A stretch of 58,251 nt of DNA from a virus: positions 1 to 58,251 of IMG/VR virus record IMGVR_UViG_3300044637_000534. One strand, 5' to 3'. The position numbers and the translations under genes are program-made. The notes below the pieces were generated by a model. That model searched no databases. It was not told the origin of the DNA and was given only the letters and a program-made list of their open reading frames with translations. Positions within the stretch are counted from its first letter, which is position 1; every line of letters begins with the position of its first letter. This document shows, in pieces, positions 13,926-22,062 of the stretch.

Positions 13926-14555
13926 ATGGCCAGCATCGACATGAACCGCCTCATGGACAACGCCAGGATCAAACTTCCTGGCGCGCTGGACGGCGTTCTC
14001 CAGATGGAGATGGTCAACGTCCTCAACGAATTCTTCAACGGCTCGAACCTCTGGTACGAGGACATCCCGTTCCAGGTCACGCCGACGTCCGACAGCTACC
14101 TCGAGAACCCGGCTGCGTGGACCTACACGATTGTGCCGTCGCAAGGTCAGATCAACCGCCTGATGTGGGTGATGACCTCCGAAAGCCTGCCCGTCCCGGT
14201 CGGGATGCCGATCCCCGGCGAGCTCATCCTCGGACGCCAGCCTAGCCAGGCCGACACCTATACCGCCCGCGTTGCACTCGTCCTGGGCGACCAGACGACC
14301 CGCGAGGGCTACCCGGATTTCCCCGACTGGATCTTGAGCAAGTACTACCCGGACCTGCTCGACGGCGTCCTCGGCGCGATGATGGGTCAGCTCGCGAAAC
14401 CCTATTCAAACCCACAGCTCGCACAGTTCCATCTGCGTCGTTTCCGCAGTGCGATCAGTACAGCGAAGGTTGAAGCTCAGCATGAGAATGTGTATCGTGG
14501 CCAAAGCTGGAGGTTTCCCCAGAACTTTGTCCGCAGAAGGTTTAGATATTTCTGA
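13926..14555 (+). CDS. Tail-tube/connector-type protein
   Basis: 209 residues. An early helical segment (MNRLMDNARIKLPGALDGVLQMEMVNVLNEFFNGSNLW) precedes a beta-rich middle (DIPFQVTPTSDSYLENPAAW) and a helical C-terminus with PDWILSKYYPDLLDGVLG. Size, gene order after the adaptor, and style resemble the T7 gp11-like gatekeeper protein that sits under the portal. The C-terminal residues are basic and aromatic. No strong motif, so the call rests on context. Confidence 0.6.
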   Translation: MASIDMNRLMDNARIKLPGALDGVLQMEMVNVLNEFFNGSNLWYEDIPFQVTPTSDSYLENPAAWTYTIVPSQGQINRLMWVMTSESLPVPVGMPIPGELILGRQPSQADTYTARVALVLGDQTTREGYPDFPDWILSKYYPDLLDGVLGAMMGQLAKPYSNPQLAQFHLRRFRSAISTAKVEAQHENVYRGQSWRFPQNFVRRRFRYF

Positions 14556-14556
14556 C

Positions 14557-14573
14557 GTTACCTTCTGGTAACA
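14557..14573. repeat. GTTACC/GGTAAC palindrome in late spacer
   Basis: GTTACC-TTCT-GGTAAC (with flanking bases) between the connector and the next gene; a shorter-spaced variant of the dispersed palindrome and the only clear one in a late intergenic spacer. Confidence 0.5.
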
Positions 14574-14590
14574 AGTAGAAGGGGCTCGAG

Positions 14591-15013
14591 ATGGCCAGTT
14601 ATAACAAGTTCCAGGTGTTCACGAAGAACCTGATTGACGGAGCGCACGACTTCGATGCGCACACGTTCAAGATCATGCTGACGAACACTGCGCCGGTAAA
14701 CACGAACTCGATCAAGGCGGACATCACCGAGATCAGCGCGGGCAACGGCTACACGGCTGGCGGCACGGCCACCTCGATCACGACCTCGACGGCCACGGGC
14801 ACGGCGAAGGTGGTGGGCACCGACGTGGTGTTCACGGCGACGGGGGGCACCATCGGACCCTTCCGCTACGCGGTGTTCTACAACGACACGCAGTCGAGCC
14901 CGGCCAAGCCGCTCATCTCCTGGTGGGACTACGGCTCCTCGATCACGCTCAACGACACCGAAACGCTGACCGTCGACTTCGACGCGGTCAACGGCATCTT
15001 CACGATCGCGTAA
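14591..15013 (+). CDS. Phage structural/decoration-type protein, 140 residues
   Basis: Starts MASYNKFQVFTKNLIDGAHDF with GAAGGGG upstream. All-beta composition rich in Thr/Gly/Ala (GYTAGGTATSITTSTATGTA), and a PFRYAVFYNDT segment that I recall from many phage structural proteins. Likely a surface-exposed head or tail component. No catalytic residues. Placement before the fibre cassettes fits a tail or decoration protein. Confidence 0.6.
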   Translation: MASYNKFQVFTKNLIDGAHDFDAHTFKIMLTNTAPVNTNSIKADITEISAGNGYTAGGTATSITTSTATGTAKVVGTDVVFTATGGTIGPFRYAVFYNDTQSSPAKPLISWWDYGSSITLNDTETLTVDFDAVNGIFTIA

Positions 15014-15026
15014 GGGCTGAAACCGG

Positions 15027-16520
15027 ATGGTTCTGTCGGTCAAACACACCTTCACATCGCCGAAGGCTGACGGTACTGACAGTACCCTCATCCAGCCTTC
15101 CAACTGGAACGCCGAGCACACGATCACGCTCGCTGCGGGCAAGATCCTTGGGCGCGACAGCTCGGGCTCCGGCGCGGTTCAGGAGCTCTCGCTCTCGTTC
15201 GACCCGACGCAGCAGTCGATGATCCCGCCCACGGGCACGACCGCCCAGCGTCCGGCGACGGCGGCTGCGGGTATGCTGCGCTACAACACGGACCTCGCCA
15301 AGGTCGAACTCTACAACGGCACGAGCTGGGGCTCGGTCGGCGGCGGTGCGGCGATCTCGGACACCGGTCCTGCGAACCCCCAGCCGGGTGATTTGTGGTG
15401 GAAGTCCGACGAGGGCCAGCTCTACGTTTATTACAACGACGGAACGTCGTCCCAGTGGGTCATCGCCAACGCCTTCATGGGCGGCACGGCGTTCGGCGAC
15501 ATTACGGTCACCTCGATCAACGCGGGTCCGCTTGCTGGCACGCGCAATCGCATCATCAACGGTGCGATGGAGATCGACCAGCGCAACAACGGCGCAGCGG
15601 TCGCAAACTCTGGCAGTTATACAGTTGATCGTTGGGCGGACAGCTATATTGGTTCAGGGCGCTATACGGCGCAACGCTCCACCGTTGCACCAACCGGGTT
15701 CACGAACAGCCTCCTCCATACGGTCTCAACGGCGGTTTCGCCTGCCGCAACCGATGTGTATCAGATCCTTCAGGCTATTGAGGCGGTGAATATCGCTGAT
15801 TTCGCTTGGGGTGGTTCGGCGGCAAAAACTGTCACGCTGTCGTTTTGGGTACGGTCGAGCGTAGCCGGGTCGTATAGCTTGAAGCTTTCGAATGGGCCAA
15901 CGATCAATCGTAGCTATGTTACGACCTACACGATCAATGCGGCCAACACCTGGGAATACAAGACCGTGACGATCCCCGGTGACACATCTGGGACGTGGGT
16001 GAGTGACAACACGGCTGGACTATTCCTCTGTTTCGATCTTGGCTGTGGGTCGAATTTCAACACTGGCTCGCTTAATACGTGGCAAGCCGGTAATTTTTAT
16101 CGCGCCGCAGGCACGGTGAACCTCATCTCCAACAACGGTGCCACGTTCTACGTGACGGGCGTCCAGCTTGAGGTGGGTTCGCAGGCCACTCCGTTCGAGC
16201 GCCGGAACTATCAGCAGGAACTGGCGATGTGCCAGCGGTATTACTGGCGGGTGTCGCATCCGTTCTTCAGCTCGAACTACGCTCCGTATACCACAAATGC
16301 TCAGCTCAGCGAGGTTATTGCGTGCCCTGTAGATATGCGCGCAACACCGACGACTTCGATTAACACCACAGGCATGAACATATCGGGGATTGGTTCGCCG
16401 GGTAGCAGTGCAATGTCGCGTCGATCCATCAAAATTGGCGCAGTGTCGACGACTGCCACCACCAATGCATACTTCACATCGGTGTCCGGCAACTTCTTTG
16501 ATGCAAGTGCGGAGCTCTGA
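15027..16520 (+). CDS. Tail fibre/receptor-binding protein, cassette 1
   Basis: 497 residues. The N-terminus (MVLSVKHTFTSPKADGTDST, NWNAEHTI) is a typical fibre attachment start; a GDLWWKSDEGQLYVYYNDG segment near 130 resembles a small sugar-binding motif. From about 175 the common fibre module RNRIINGAMEIDQRNNG ... YTVDRW begins, followed by a beta-sandwich (VTLSFWVRSS) and PFERRNYQQELAMCQRYYW, then a variable tip ending SAEL. It binds the host surface. The small gene at 16522 follows by one base. Two paralogues follow downstream. Confidence 0.85.
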   Translation: MVLSVKHTFTSPKADGTDSTLIQPSNWNAEHTITLAAGKILGRDSSGSGAVQELSLSFDPTQQSMIPPTGTTAQRPATAAAGMLRYNTDLAKVELYNGTSWGSVGGGAAISDTGPANPQPGDLWWKSDEGQLYVYYNDGTSSQWVIANAFMGGTAFGDITVTSINAGPLAGTRNRIINGAMEIDQRNNGAAVANSGSYTVDRWADSYIGSGRYTAQRSTVAPTGFTNSLLHTVSTAVSPAATDVYQILQAIEAVNIADFAWGGSAAKTVTLSFWVRSSVAGSYSLKLSNGPTINRSYVTTYTINAANTWEYKTVTIPGDTSGTWVSDNTAGLFLCFDLGCGSNFNTGSLNTWQAGNFYRAAGTVNLISNNGATFYVTGVQLEVGSQATPFERRNYQQELAMCQRYYWRVSHPFFSSNYAPYTTNAQLSEVIACPVDMRATPTTSINTTGMNISGIGSPGSSAMSRRSIKIGAVSTTATTNAYFTSVSGNFFDASAEL

Positions 16521-16521
16521 T

Positions 16522-16707
16522 ATGGCGCAATATACTAACGCGCAGTGGATCGACCTTGGCGAGCAGCACATCGGTATCCGCGTCGACATCGATGGCGTCC
16601 CATCGACGGTACCGCTCGACCCCGCGAACTCCGATTACGCAGCGATCATGAAACTCGTTGGCGAGGGCAAACTCGTCATCGCCCCCGCTACTGCGGAGAC
16701 TGAATAA
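16522..16707 (+). CDS. Small fibre-partner protein 1 (61 residues)
   Basis: Follows the first fibre gene directly. MAQYTNAQWIDLGEQHIGIRV then VPLDPANSDYAAIMKLVGEGKLVI is shared with the small genes at 18122 and 19185. The repeated one-fibre-one-partner order suggests a cognate assembly chaperone or fibre-tip subunit, though no Tfa-type family is proven. Ends in an ATGG overlap with fibre 2. Confidence 0.7.
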   Translation: MAQYTNAQWIDLGEQHIGIRVDIDGVPSTVPLDPANSDYAAIMKLVGEGKLVIAPATAETE

Positions 16708-18119
16708 TGGCGATCAACTTCCCGTCCTCCCCGACGACCGGACAGTCCTACACTGACACTACGACAGGTCAGACCTGGATCTATAACGGCACCGGCTGGG
16801 CATCGAGCTACAACCGTTCCTCCGTTGTGCGCCAGCAGTTCACCGCGAGCGCAGGTCAGACGACTTTCACGGTCTCGGGCGGCTACGCTCCGGGCCTCCT
16901 CGACGTGTACCAGAACGGCGTGAAGCTGGTCTCGGGCTCCGATTACTCCGCGAGTAACGGCACCACGGTGATCCTCACCGTTGGAGCGTCGGCGGGTGAC
17001 AGCGTTGAAGTGTGGGGCCTCGCGCTCTTCACGGTGGCCAACATGCCCACCCTGGCGCAGCTCTATGCTGAGACGGGTGACGCTGGCCCCATCTCCATGC
17101 GCAACCGCATCATCAACGGCGACATGCGCATCGACCAGCGCAACAACGGTGCAAGCGCCAACAATGGTGCGGGTGGCCTGTACACGCTGGATCGTTGGTC
17201 TACATTTGGCTCGCAGGCGTCAAAGTTTTCGATCCAGCAGAACGCGGGTTCAGTCACTGGCCCGGTGGGGTTTCAAAACTATCTTGGGATAACATCTACG
17301 TCCGCATATAGCGTTGGCGCGTCCGAAAGTTTTTCTGTCCGCCAATATATTGAGGGCTACAATACAGCCGACCTTAACTTCGGGACTGCCAACGCGGTAA
17401 CGGTTACCTTGTCGTTCTGGGTGCGCTCATCCTTGACCGGTAGTTTCGGTGGCTCCTTGTACAACAGCGCGGGCAATCGCTTTTATCCGTTCACATACAC
17501 AATCAATAATGCGAATACGTGGGAGCTGAAATCCATTGTCATTCCGGGTGACGTTACCGGAACATGGGTTGGCGCGACCAACGGTATTGGCCTTGCCGTC
17601 CAGTGGTCCTTGGGAGCAGGTTCTTCTGTCAGCGGAACGGCTGGCGCTTGGGCCTCTTCAACCGCTTTGCAGCCTTCAGGATCAACCTCCGTTGTCGGCA
17701 CCAACGGTGCGACCTTCTACCTGACCGGTGTGCAGCTTGAAATGGGTGGCACGGCGACGGCGTTTGAGCGCCGCAACTACCAGCAAGAATTGGCTATGTG
17801 CCAGCGGTATTATGCTAAAACATACAATACAGAGACAACTCCCGGAACCGCTACCACTACAGGCTATATAATCACCACTACAAATGCCAGTGGGTGGGCT
17901 TATGTAACGTGGAACATTGCTGTTGCAATGCGGGCGTCTCCCACTATTACCGCATATAACCATTCTACCGGCGCAACTGGAACATGGCAGGACGGTGGGG
18001 GAACAGCTAGAGCTGTTACTGTGGTTGGAGCAGGCTCTTCAAACGTGTCTTTTGGCTCTACCGCTTCGAACCTAAATAGTTGGTTGGCCGGTCATGCCAT
18101 AGCAAGCGCGGAGCTATAA
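16707..18119 (+). CDS. Tail fibre/receptor-binding protein, cassette 2
   Basis: 470 residues. Different N-terminus (MAINFPSSPTTGQSYTDTTT, GQTWIYNGTGW, FTASAGQTTFTVSGGY), then the same core module as fibre 1: RNRIINGDMRIDQRNNG ... YTLDRW, VTLSFWVRSSLTG, FERRNYQQELAMCQRYY, and an ASAEL end. The tip after the core is Thr/Gly-rich and unique. A palindrome copy at 16942-16958 encodes DYSASN. Probably one of several fibres giving a broad or switchable host range. Confidence 0.85.
   Translation: MAINFPSSPTTGQSYTDTTTGQTWIYNGTGWASSYNRSSVVRQQFTASAGQTTFTVSGGYAPGLLDVYQNGVKLVSGSDYSASNGTTVILTVGASAGDSVEVWGLALFTVANMPTLAQLYAETGDAGPISMRNRIINGDMRIDQRNNGASANNGAGGLYTLDRWSTFGSQASKFSIQQNAGSVTGPVGFQNYLGITSTSAYSVGASESFSVRQYIEGYNTADLNFGTANAVTVTLSFWVRSSLTGSFGGSLYNSAGNRFYPFTYTINNANTWELKSIVIPGDVTGTWVGATNGIGLAVQWSLGAGSSVSGTAGAWASSTALQPSGSTSVVGTNGATFYLTGVQLEMGGTATAFERRNYQQELAMCQRYYAKTYNTETTPGTATTTGYIITTTNASGWAYVTWNIAVAMRASPTITAYNHSTGATGTWQDGGGTARAVTVVGAGSSNVSFGSTASNLNSWLAGHAIASAEL
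16942..16958. repeat. Dispersed palindrome inside fibre 2
   Basis: ATTACT-CCGCG-AGTAAC, read as DYSASN. The same peptide from the same palindrome type occurs in the giant protein at 35853-35869. Confidence 0.65.
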
Positions 18120-18121
18120 CC

Positions 18122-18298
18122 ATGTATTCAAACGCCCAATGGATTGACGAAAACGGTCAGCACACTTGCATCCGCGTTGACATCAACGGCGTGACGAGCT
18201 TCGTCCCGCTCGACCCCAACAACACCGATTACCAAAACATCATGACACTGGTCGACGAGGGCAAGCTCGTGATCCAGCCCGCCGATGGAGTTGAATGA
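18122..18298 (+). CDS. Small fibre-partner protein 2 (58 residues)
   Basis: Two bases after the fibre 2 stop. MYSNAQWIDENGQHTCIRVD, then FVPLDPNNTDYQNIMTLVDE and GKLVIQPADGVE. Clear paralogue of the 61- and 57-residue partners. The core LVxEGKLVIxPA is near invariant across the three, implying a common binding role. Confidence 0.7.
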   Translation: MYSNAQWIDENGQHTCIRVDINGVTSFVPLDPNNTDYQNIMTLVDEGKLVIQPADGVE

Positions 18299-19182
18299 TG
18301 ACGAAGGCGAATGACCTCGCGGCGCTACCGAACAACACGCTCGCGTTCCGCAATCGCATCATCAACGGCGCGATGGCGGTCGATCAGCGTAACGGTGGCG
18401 CTGCTGTCAGTACTGGCGGTGGTGTGATCTACTGCGTCGATCGCTGGTATACGGGCTCGAACGGCGCTGCGACGACAATTCAGCGTGTCCAAGGTGCGAC
18501 GGCAAACCAATTCCGGCTCCAGGTCACTGGCGCTGCTGGCGTTACCAGCGTCTCGATCGCCCAGCGCATAGAGGCGCTCAACAGCGCCGATCTGGCGGGT
18601 AAGACCGTAACTCTATCGTTTGATGCGGCGAACACTCTGCTCACGACGATGACGTGGTCTGCGTCATACGCCAACAGCTACGACAACTTTGCAGCGGCAA
18701 CATCAATCACGTCCGGTAGTGTGGCTGTATCAAGTACAGTCACTCGCTTCTCTGTGACCTTCGCGGTCCCTGCCGCGGCGGTGAACGGTCTGCTGATCGC
18801 GTTCAGTCTTGGTGCTCAGACGAGCGGAACCATCCTTCTGGGCGACGTCCAGCTCGAGCTCGGGCCGGTTGCTACGCTTTTCGAGCGCAGGCCGTATCCG
18901 GTGGAGCTGGCTCTATGCCAGCGTTATTTTGCTGCGTCTGCCTTCACTGAGTACCATTTCAATGGCGCTCCAGGTGCGACTTATGTGAGCACATACAGGA
19001 TCAACATGCCCGTTCAGATGCGGGCCAATCCGTCGATCAGTGTCAACTATTCGGCGAGCAACGCGATTGCTGCGTATGGTTGGTATACTAATAATCTGAA
19101 CTTCTCAGTGCATTACATCAGCGCGTCGACATCAACAAACGCCTATATGTATTTCACCTGGACGACGAACGCGGAGCTTTGA
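18295..19182 (+). CDS. Tail fibre/receptor-binding protein, cassette 3 (short)
   Basis: 295 residues, overlapping the previous gene by 4 bases (ATGATG start). It lacks the long N-terminal attachment region of fibres 1 and 2 and starts almost directly with the core RNRIINGAMAVDQRNGGAAV ... YCVDRWYTG, then VTLSFDAAN, FERRPYPVELALCQRYF and an NAEL end. Because it has no clear attachment part, it may bind through the other fibres. Confidence 0.8.
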   Translation: MMTKANDLAALPNNTLAFRNRIINGAMAVDQRNGGAAVSTGGGVIYCVDRWYTGSNGAATTIQRVQGATANQFRLQVTGAAGVTSVSIAQRIEALNSADLAGKTVTLSFDAANTLLTTMTWSASYANSYDNFAAATSITSGSVAVSSTVTRFSVTFAVPAAAVNGLLIAFSLGAQTSGTILLGDVQLELGPVATLFERRPYPVELALCQRYFAASAFTEYHFNGAPGATYVSTYRINMPVQMRANPSISVNYSASNAIAAYGWYTNNLNFSVHYISASTSTNAYMYFTWTTNAEL

Positions 19183-19184
19183 TC

Positions 19185-19358
19185 GTGTACACGAACGCAA
19201 AATACTGCAAGCCGCCGTTCATGGATGAAGTGAACGGCATTCAGGTCGACATCGACGGCGTCTCGACGTTCGTTCCGCTCGACCCCCAGAACGTCGACTA
19301 CCGGAACATCATGACACTGGTGGACGAAGGAAAGCTGGTGATCCAGCCCGCCGAATAA
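19185..19358 (+). CDS. Small fibre-partner protein 3 (57 residues)
   Basis: GTG start at 19185, two bases after the fibre 3 stop, with GGAG eight bases upstream. MYTNAKYCKPPFMDEVNGIQ, FVPLDPQNVDYRNIMTLVDE and GKLVIQPAE make it the third paralogue. The N-terminal half is the most divergent part of the family, as expected if it recognises a specific fibre. Confidence 0.65.
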   Translation: MYTNAKYCKPPFMDEVNGIQVDIDGVSTFVPLDPQNVDYRNIMTLVDEGKLVIQPAE

Positions 19359-19374
19359 GCAACGGAGATAAGGT

Positions 19375-20277
19375 GTGAGCGCCTTTGCTTTCGAGCGCAC
19401 CGCGTTCCAGCAGGGCGCTTTCTACACCGGATACGATTACCGCCTCACGGCGGATGCGGGCACGTACTCACTGACGGGTACCGCGATCCCCTTGCGTCGT
19501 GGACGTTCGATCTTCCCGACCGCAGGCTCCTACACCCTCACAGGCTTCAACGCCTCGCTGCGCGCTGACCGCCAGTTCCCGGCGACGGTGGGAGGCTACC
19601 AGGGCCAGTACTCCTACGCGGGCTTCACCGCCCACTTCCTGCGGTCCTACGTCGTCAAGGTCATCAGCGGGATCTACAACGTCTCCGGCCAGGCGGCTCG
19701 GATCGCTGCGACCCGCGAGCTCTATCCCGCCGCTGGAACCTACGTTTACACCGGGCGCCCCGCCGCTGTCCGCGCCGCACGCAAACTCAGCACGGATGCG
19801 GGCTCGTACCTTCAGACCGGGTACTCCGCCTCGATCACGACGACCCGCGCGCTCTATCCGTTCGCTGGCTCCTACGCGGTCGCGGGAAATCCCGCCGCGG
19901 TTACTTCTGCGCGTAACCTCTACCCCGACGCCGGGTCCTACACCTACACAGGCGAGAGCGTCAGCTTCCGTTCGGGCTTCAATCTGTTTGCCGGTGGTGG
20001 AAGCTATGTTTTCACCCCGTCTACGACCTATCTGGTCCACGGTTACTGGATCGATGCCAAGACGGCAGGGAATTATACTGTAACCGGGAACGACGCCCGC
20101 TTGTTTCAGAGCGCGTTCTTCTATAATGATAGTGAATACATATACGTGCCCGACCAGCCGCGCACGATGGCAGTTCTCGCCGAGGAGCGTTACATCTTGG
20201 TACCACCCAAGCCGCAACTCGAAGAATACGCTGAAGATCGGACGGTCGAAGCAGAAGCCAGGATCAGGGTGGCGTGA
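19375..20277 (+). CDS. 22-residue tandem-repeat beta protein
   Basis: 300 residues from GTG 19375 with CGGAGATAAG upstream. Residues 28-240 consist of about ten repeats of roughly 22 residues with pattern GxYxxTGxxAxxxxxRxLyPxA (for example GSYTYTGESVSF, GTYVYTGRPAAV). The spacing and alternation suggest a beta-solenoid or stacked beta-hairpins, as in phage tail spikes. The C-terminus ends in a Pro/Glu-rich tail. Probably an exposed tail or baseplate component; the exact role is unknown. Confidence 0.65.
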   Translation: MSAFAFERTAFQQGAFYTGYDYRLTADAGTYSLTGTAIPLRRGRSIFPTAGSYTLTGFNASLRADRQFPATVGGYQGQYSYAGFTAHFLRSYVVKVISGIYNVSGQAARIAATRELYPAAGTYVYTGRPAAVRAARKLSTDAGSYLQTGYSASITTTRALYPFAGSYAVAGNPAAVTSARNLYPDAGSYTYTGESVSFRSGFNLFAGGGSYVFTPSTTYLVHGYWIDAKTAGNYTVTGNDARLFQSAFFYNDSEYIYVPDQPRTMAVLAEERYILVPPKPQLEEYAEDRTVEAEARIRVA

Positions 20278-20573
20278 TGAAGCTCGCGACGTTCGTCAAA
20301 TCCCCAGCAGAGCGCAAGCGCTACGTCATCGACTACACCGACTGGCTCGACACGGGCGAGACGGTTGTGTCCACCAACTTCACTGTCAGCCCCAGCGTGC
20401 CGACCACCGGGCTTGTCGTCGACGCCGTCGCGATCGATCCGAACGGCAAGGAAGTGGTCTTCTTCACCTCATTCGGAACCACCAACGTCACCTACACCGT
20501 CGAGGTCCTCGTCCAGACATCGGGAGGCCAGGTCAAAGAGGACACGGTGGTCTTCTCGGTTCGAGACCAATGA
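20277..20573 (+). CDS. Beta-rich late protein, 98 residues
   Basis: ATG at 20277 overlaps the previous stop (TGATG). MKLATFVKSPAERKRYVIDY then an Ig-like run (NFTVSPSVPTTGLVVDAVAI, TYTVEVLVQTSGGQVKEDTV, FSVRDQ). It resembles small Ig-fold phage structural accessory proteins of this position, before the lysis genes. No catalytic residues. Confidence 0.6.
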   Translation: MKLATFVKSPAERKRYVIDYTDWLDTGETVVSTNFTVSPSVPTTGLVVDAVAIDPNGKEVVFFTSFGTTNVTYTVEVLVQTSGGQVKEDTVVFSVRDQ

Positions 20574-20582
20574 GGCCCACCC

Positions 20583-20801
20583 ATGGACGATTTGCATCGC
20601 ACCGTCGGTAATTTCGAAGCCAAGATCGACCGCCTGGAGCGGGACGTCGCCACGCTCATCAAGCATCAGAACGAGATGCTCCAGATCCTCCACCAGGCCA
20701 AGGGCGGCTGGAAAGTCATGGTCATGGTCGGCGGCGCGGCCTCCGCCATCACAGTCTTCTTCTACAAGATCCTCAGTTATTTCTGGGTCATGCCTCGATG
20801 A
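20583..20801 (+). CDS. Holin-like protein (coiled coil plus one membrane span)
   Basis: 72 residues: an amphipathic coiled coil (TVGNFEAKIDRLERDVATLI), a Lys/Gly spacer and one hydrophobic segment (KVMVMVGGAASAITVFFYKI), ending MPR. This layout matches the small class of phage holin-like proteins encoded immediately before the endolysin. Its stop overlaps the endolysin start (ATGA). Confidence 0.7.
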   Translation: MDDLHRTVGNFEAKIDRLERDVATLIKHQNEMLQILHQAKGGWKVMVMVGGAASAITVFFYKILSYFWVMPR

Positions 20802-21562
20802 TGAAACTCGGACCTGAAGGCGAGAAGCTCATCAAGGATGGTGAGGGTCTCGTCCTCTACGCCTACGACGATGCCAATCCGTCGAAGCCGTTTCTCAAGG
20901 GCAAGCCGAAGGGCGAGCTGACGATCGGCTACGGCCACACGTCTGCTGCCGGTGCGCCCAAGGTCGTGCCGGGCATGAAGATCACCAAGGCCGAGGCCGA
21001 GAAGATCTTCAAAACCGACATCAAGAAATATGTGGATGACGTCAACCGGCTCGTTACTCGCGAAGTAACTCAGAACCAGTTCGATGCGCTGGTGTCGTTC
21101 CACTATAACACTGGCGCACTGGGCAAATCGACGCTGCTCAAGCGCGTGAACGCCGGACAGTTCGACCAGGTGCCCGCCGAGTTCATGAAGTGGGTCAACG
21201 ACAATGGTCGGATGGTGCCGGGCCTTGTTAATCGCCGTCGCGCTGAAGTGGCTGTATGGCGGGGGATCGAGGACGGTAGCATCGCTCCTGCTAAGCAGGC
21301 GGTTGAACCTCCCAAACCCGAGAAGCCGATCACGAAGTCCAAGATCGCCACTGCCTCGGCAGGGATAGGCATCGCGGGCGGGCTCGAGGTCGCCAACCAG
21401 TTCACCTCTGCCGTCTCAACAGCGTCGGCCACGCATGACAGTGTCGGGATTTTGACAGTGTTGCTGCGCTCGCCGACGTTCTGGATCGCGCTCGTCATTC
21501 TCGCCCTTGCCGGTGCCATCTGGTACTGGCGCAGTCAGATGCTTCAGGAAACGGGGGCGTAA
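20798..21562 (+). CDS. Endolysin, GH24 lysozyme with C-terminal membrane span
   Basis: 254 residues. The lysozyme domain carries E16 (KDGEGL), GELTIGYGHT at 39-48 with the catalytic Thr, and the late signature FDALVSFHYNTGALGKS then VPGLVNRRRAEVAVW. This is the T4 lysozyme/P22 gp19 fold cleaving peptidoglycan glycan strands. A Pro/Lys linker near 170 and a terminal TM helix (FWIALVILALAGAIWYW) make it unusual: a C-terminal anchor rather than an N-terminal SAR. Overlaps the holin-like gene. A perfect palindrome copy sits at 21053-21069. Confidence 0.88.
   Translation: MMKLGPEGEKLIKDGEGLVLYAYDDANPSKPFLKGKPKGELTIGYGHTSAAGAPKVVPGMKITKAEAEKIFKTDIKKYVDDVNRLVTREVTQNQFDALVSFHYNTGALGKSTLLKRVNAGQFDQVPAEFMKWVNDNGRMVPGLVNRRRAEVAVWRGIEDGSIAPAKQAVEPPKPEKPITKSKIATASAGIGIAGGLEVANQFTSAVSTASATHDSVGILTVLLRSPTFWIALVILALAGAIWYWRSQMLQETGA
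21053..21069. repeat. Dispersed palindrome inside endolysin
   Basis: GTTACTCGCGAAGTAAC: full match to the consensus with an N5 spacer, read in frame as VTREVT. Confidence 0.75.
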
Positions 21563-21564
21563 CC

Positions 21565-21807
21565 TTGCCGATACTAGCGTGGTTGCTCTCGCCAATCGGA
21601 AGATACGTTGCTATATTCCTCGTCGCCGCAAGCGTGCTTGGCGGTCTCTATTTGAAGATCAGGTCGTCTGCTCGCGATGCGGTTCAGAGCGAGATCATGA
21701 CCGAGAGCCTTGGAAGGATCACGGATGCGATACGCGCTGGTGATGCTGTCAGCACTGATCCTGGGAGCTTGCTCAAGGACGACGGGCACTGCCGTGACTG
21801 TCGATAG
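21565..21807 (+). CDS. Putative inner-membrane spanin (Rz-like)
   Basis: TTG start at 21565, two bases after the endolysin stop. 80 residues: a membrane anchor (MPILAWLLSPIGRYVAIFLV continuing VASVLGGLYL) and a charged periplasmic part (KIRSSARDAVQSEIMTESLG). The downstream lipoprotein gene is nested in its 3' part in another frame, the classic Rz/Rz1 arrangement. It is shorter than lambda Rz, with little coiled coil, so the call rests on membrane topology and overlap. Confidence 0.6.
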   Translation: MPILAWLLSPIGRYVAIFLVAASVLGGLYLKIRSSARDAVQSEIMTESLGRITDAIRAGDAVSTDPGSLLKDDGHCRDCR

Positions 21808-21916
21808 CGTTTGCACGGTCTGGCCGGTGACGGCCTGGTCGATCAAGGACACGCCCGAGACGATCAAGGGCAACAAGTTCAACAACGCCCGGCGTTCGGG
21901 CTTCTGCGGAGAGTGA
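21725..21916 (+). CDS. Putative outer-membrane spanin lipoprotein (Rz1-like)
   Basis: 63 residues from ATG 21725, overlapping the Rz-like gene by about 80 bases in the +1 frame. Signal MRYALVMLSALILGACSRTT has a lipobox LGAC with the Cys at residue 16. The mature part has two further cysteines (DSVCTVW, SGFCGE). Rz1 proteins are usually Pro-rich; this one is not, hence the caution. Would form the spanin complex that disrupts the outer membrane. Confidence 0.6.
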   Translation: MRYALVMLSALILGACSRTTGTAVTVDSVCTVWPVTAWSIKDTPETIKGNKFNNARRSGFCGE

Positions 21917-21918
21917 CG

Positions 21919-22062
21919 ATGGCGAAGATGTCGAAGCGCACGGCGATCATGGACAAGGGCATGGATAAGAAGGCCCCGGCCAAAGGCGGCAAGATGCCGA
22001 TGGCTGAGAAGGGCGGCAAGAAGATGCCTGCCTTCCTCATGAAGATGAAGAAGGGTAAGTAA
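21919..22062 (+). CDS. Lys/Met/Gly-rich 47-residue protein
   Basis: ATG at 21919 after GCGGAGAGTGACG. MAKMSKRTAIMDKGMDKKAP then KGGKMPMAEKGGKK: extremely basic, with KGG units like the small proteins near the portal. Stop overlaps the next ATG (TAATG). Likely DNA- or head-associated; function unknown. Confidence 0.55.
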   Translation: MAKMSKRTAIMDKGMDKKAPAKGGKMPMAEKGGKKMPAFLMKMKKGK

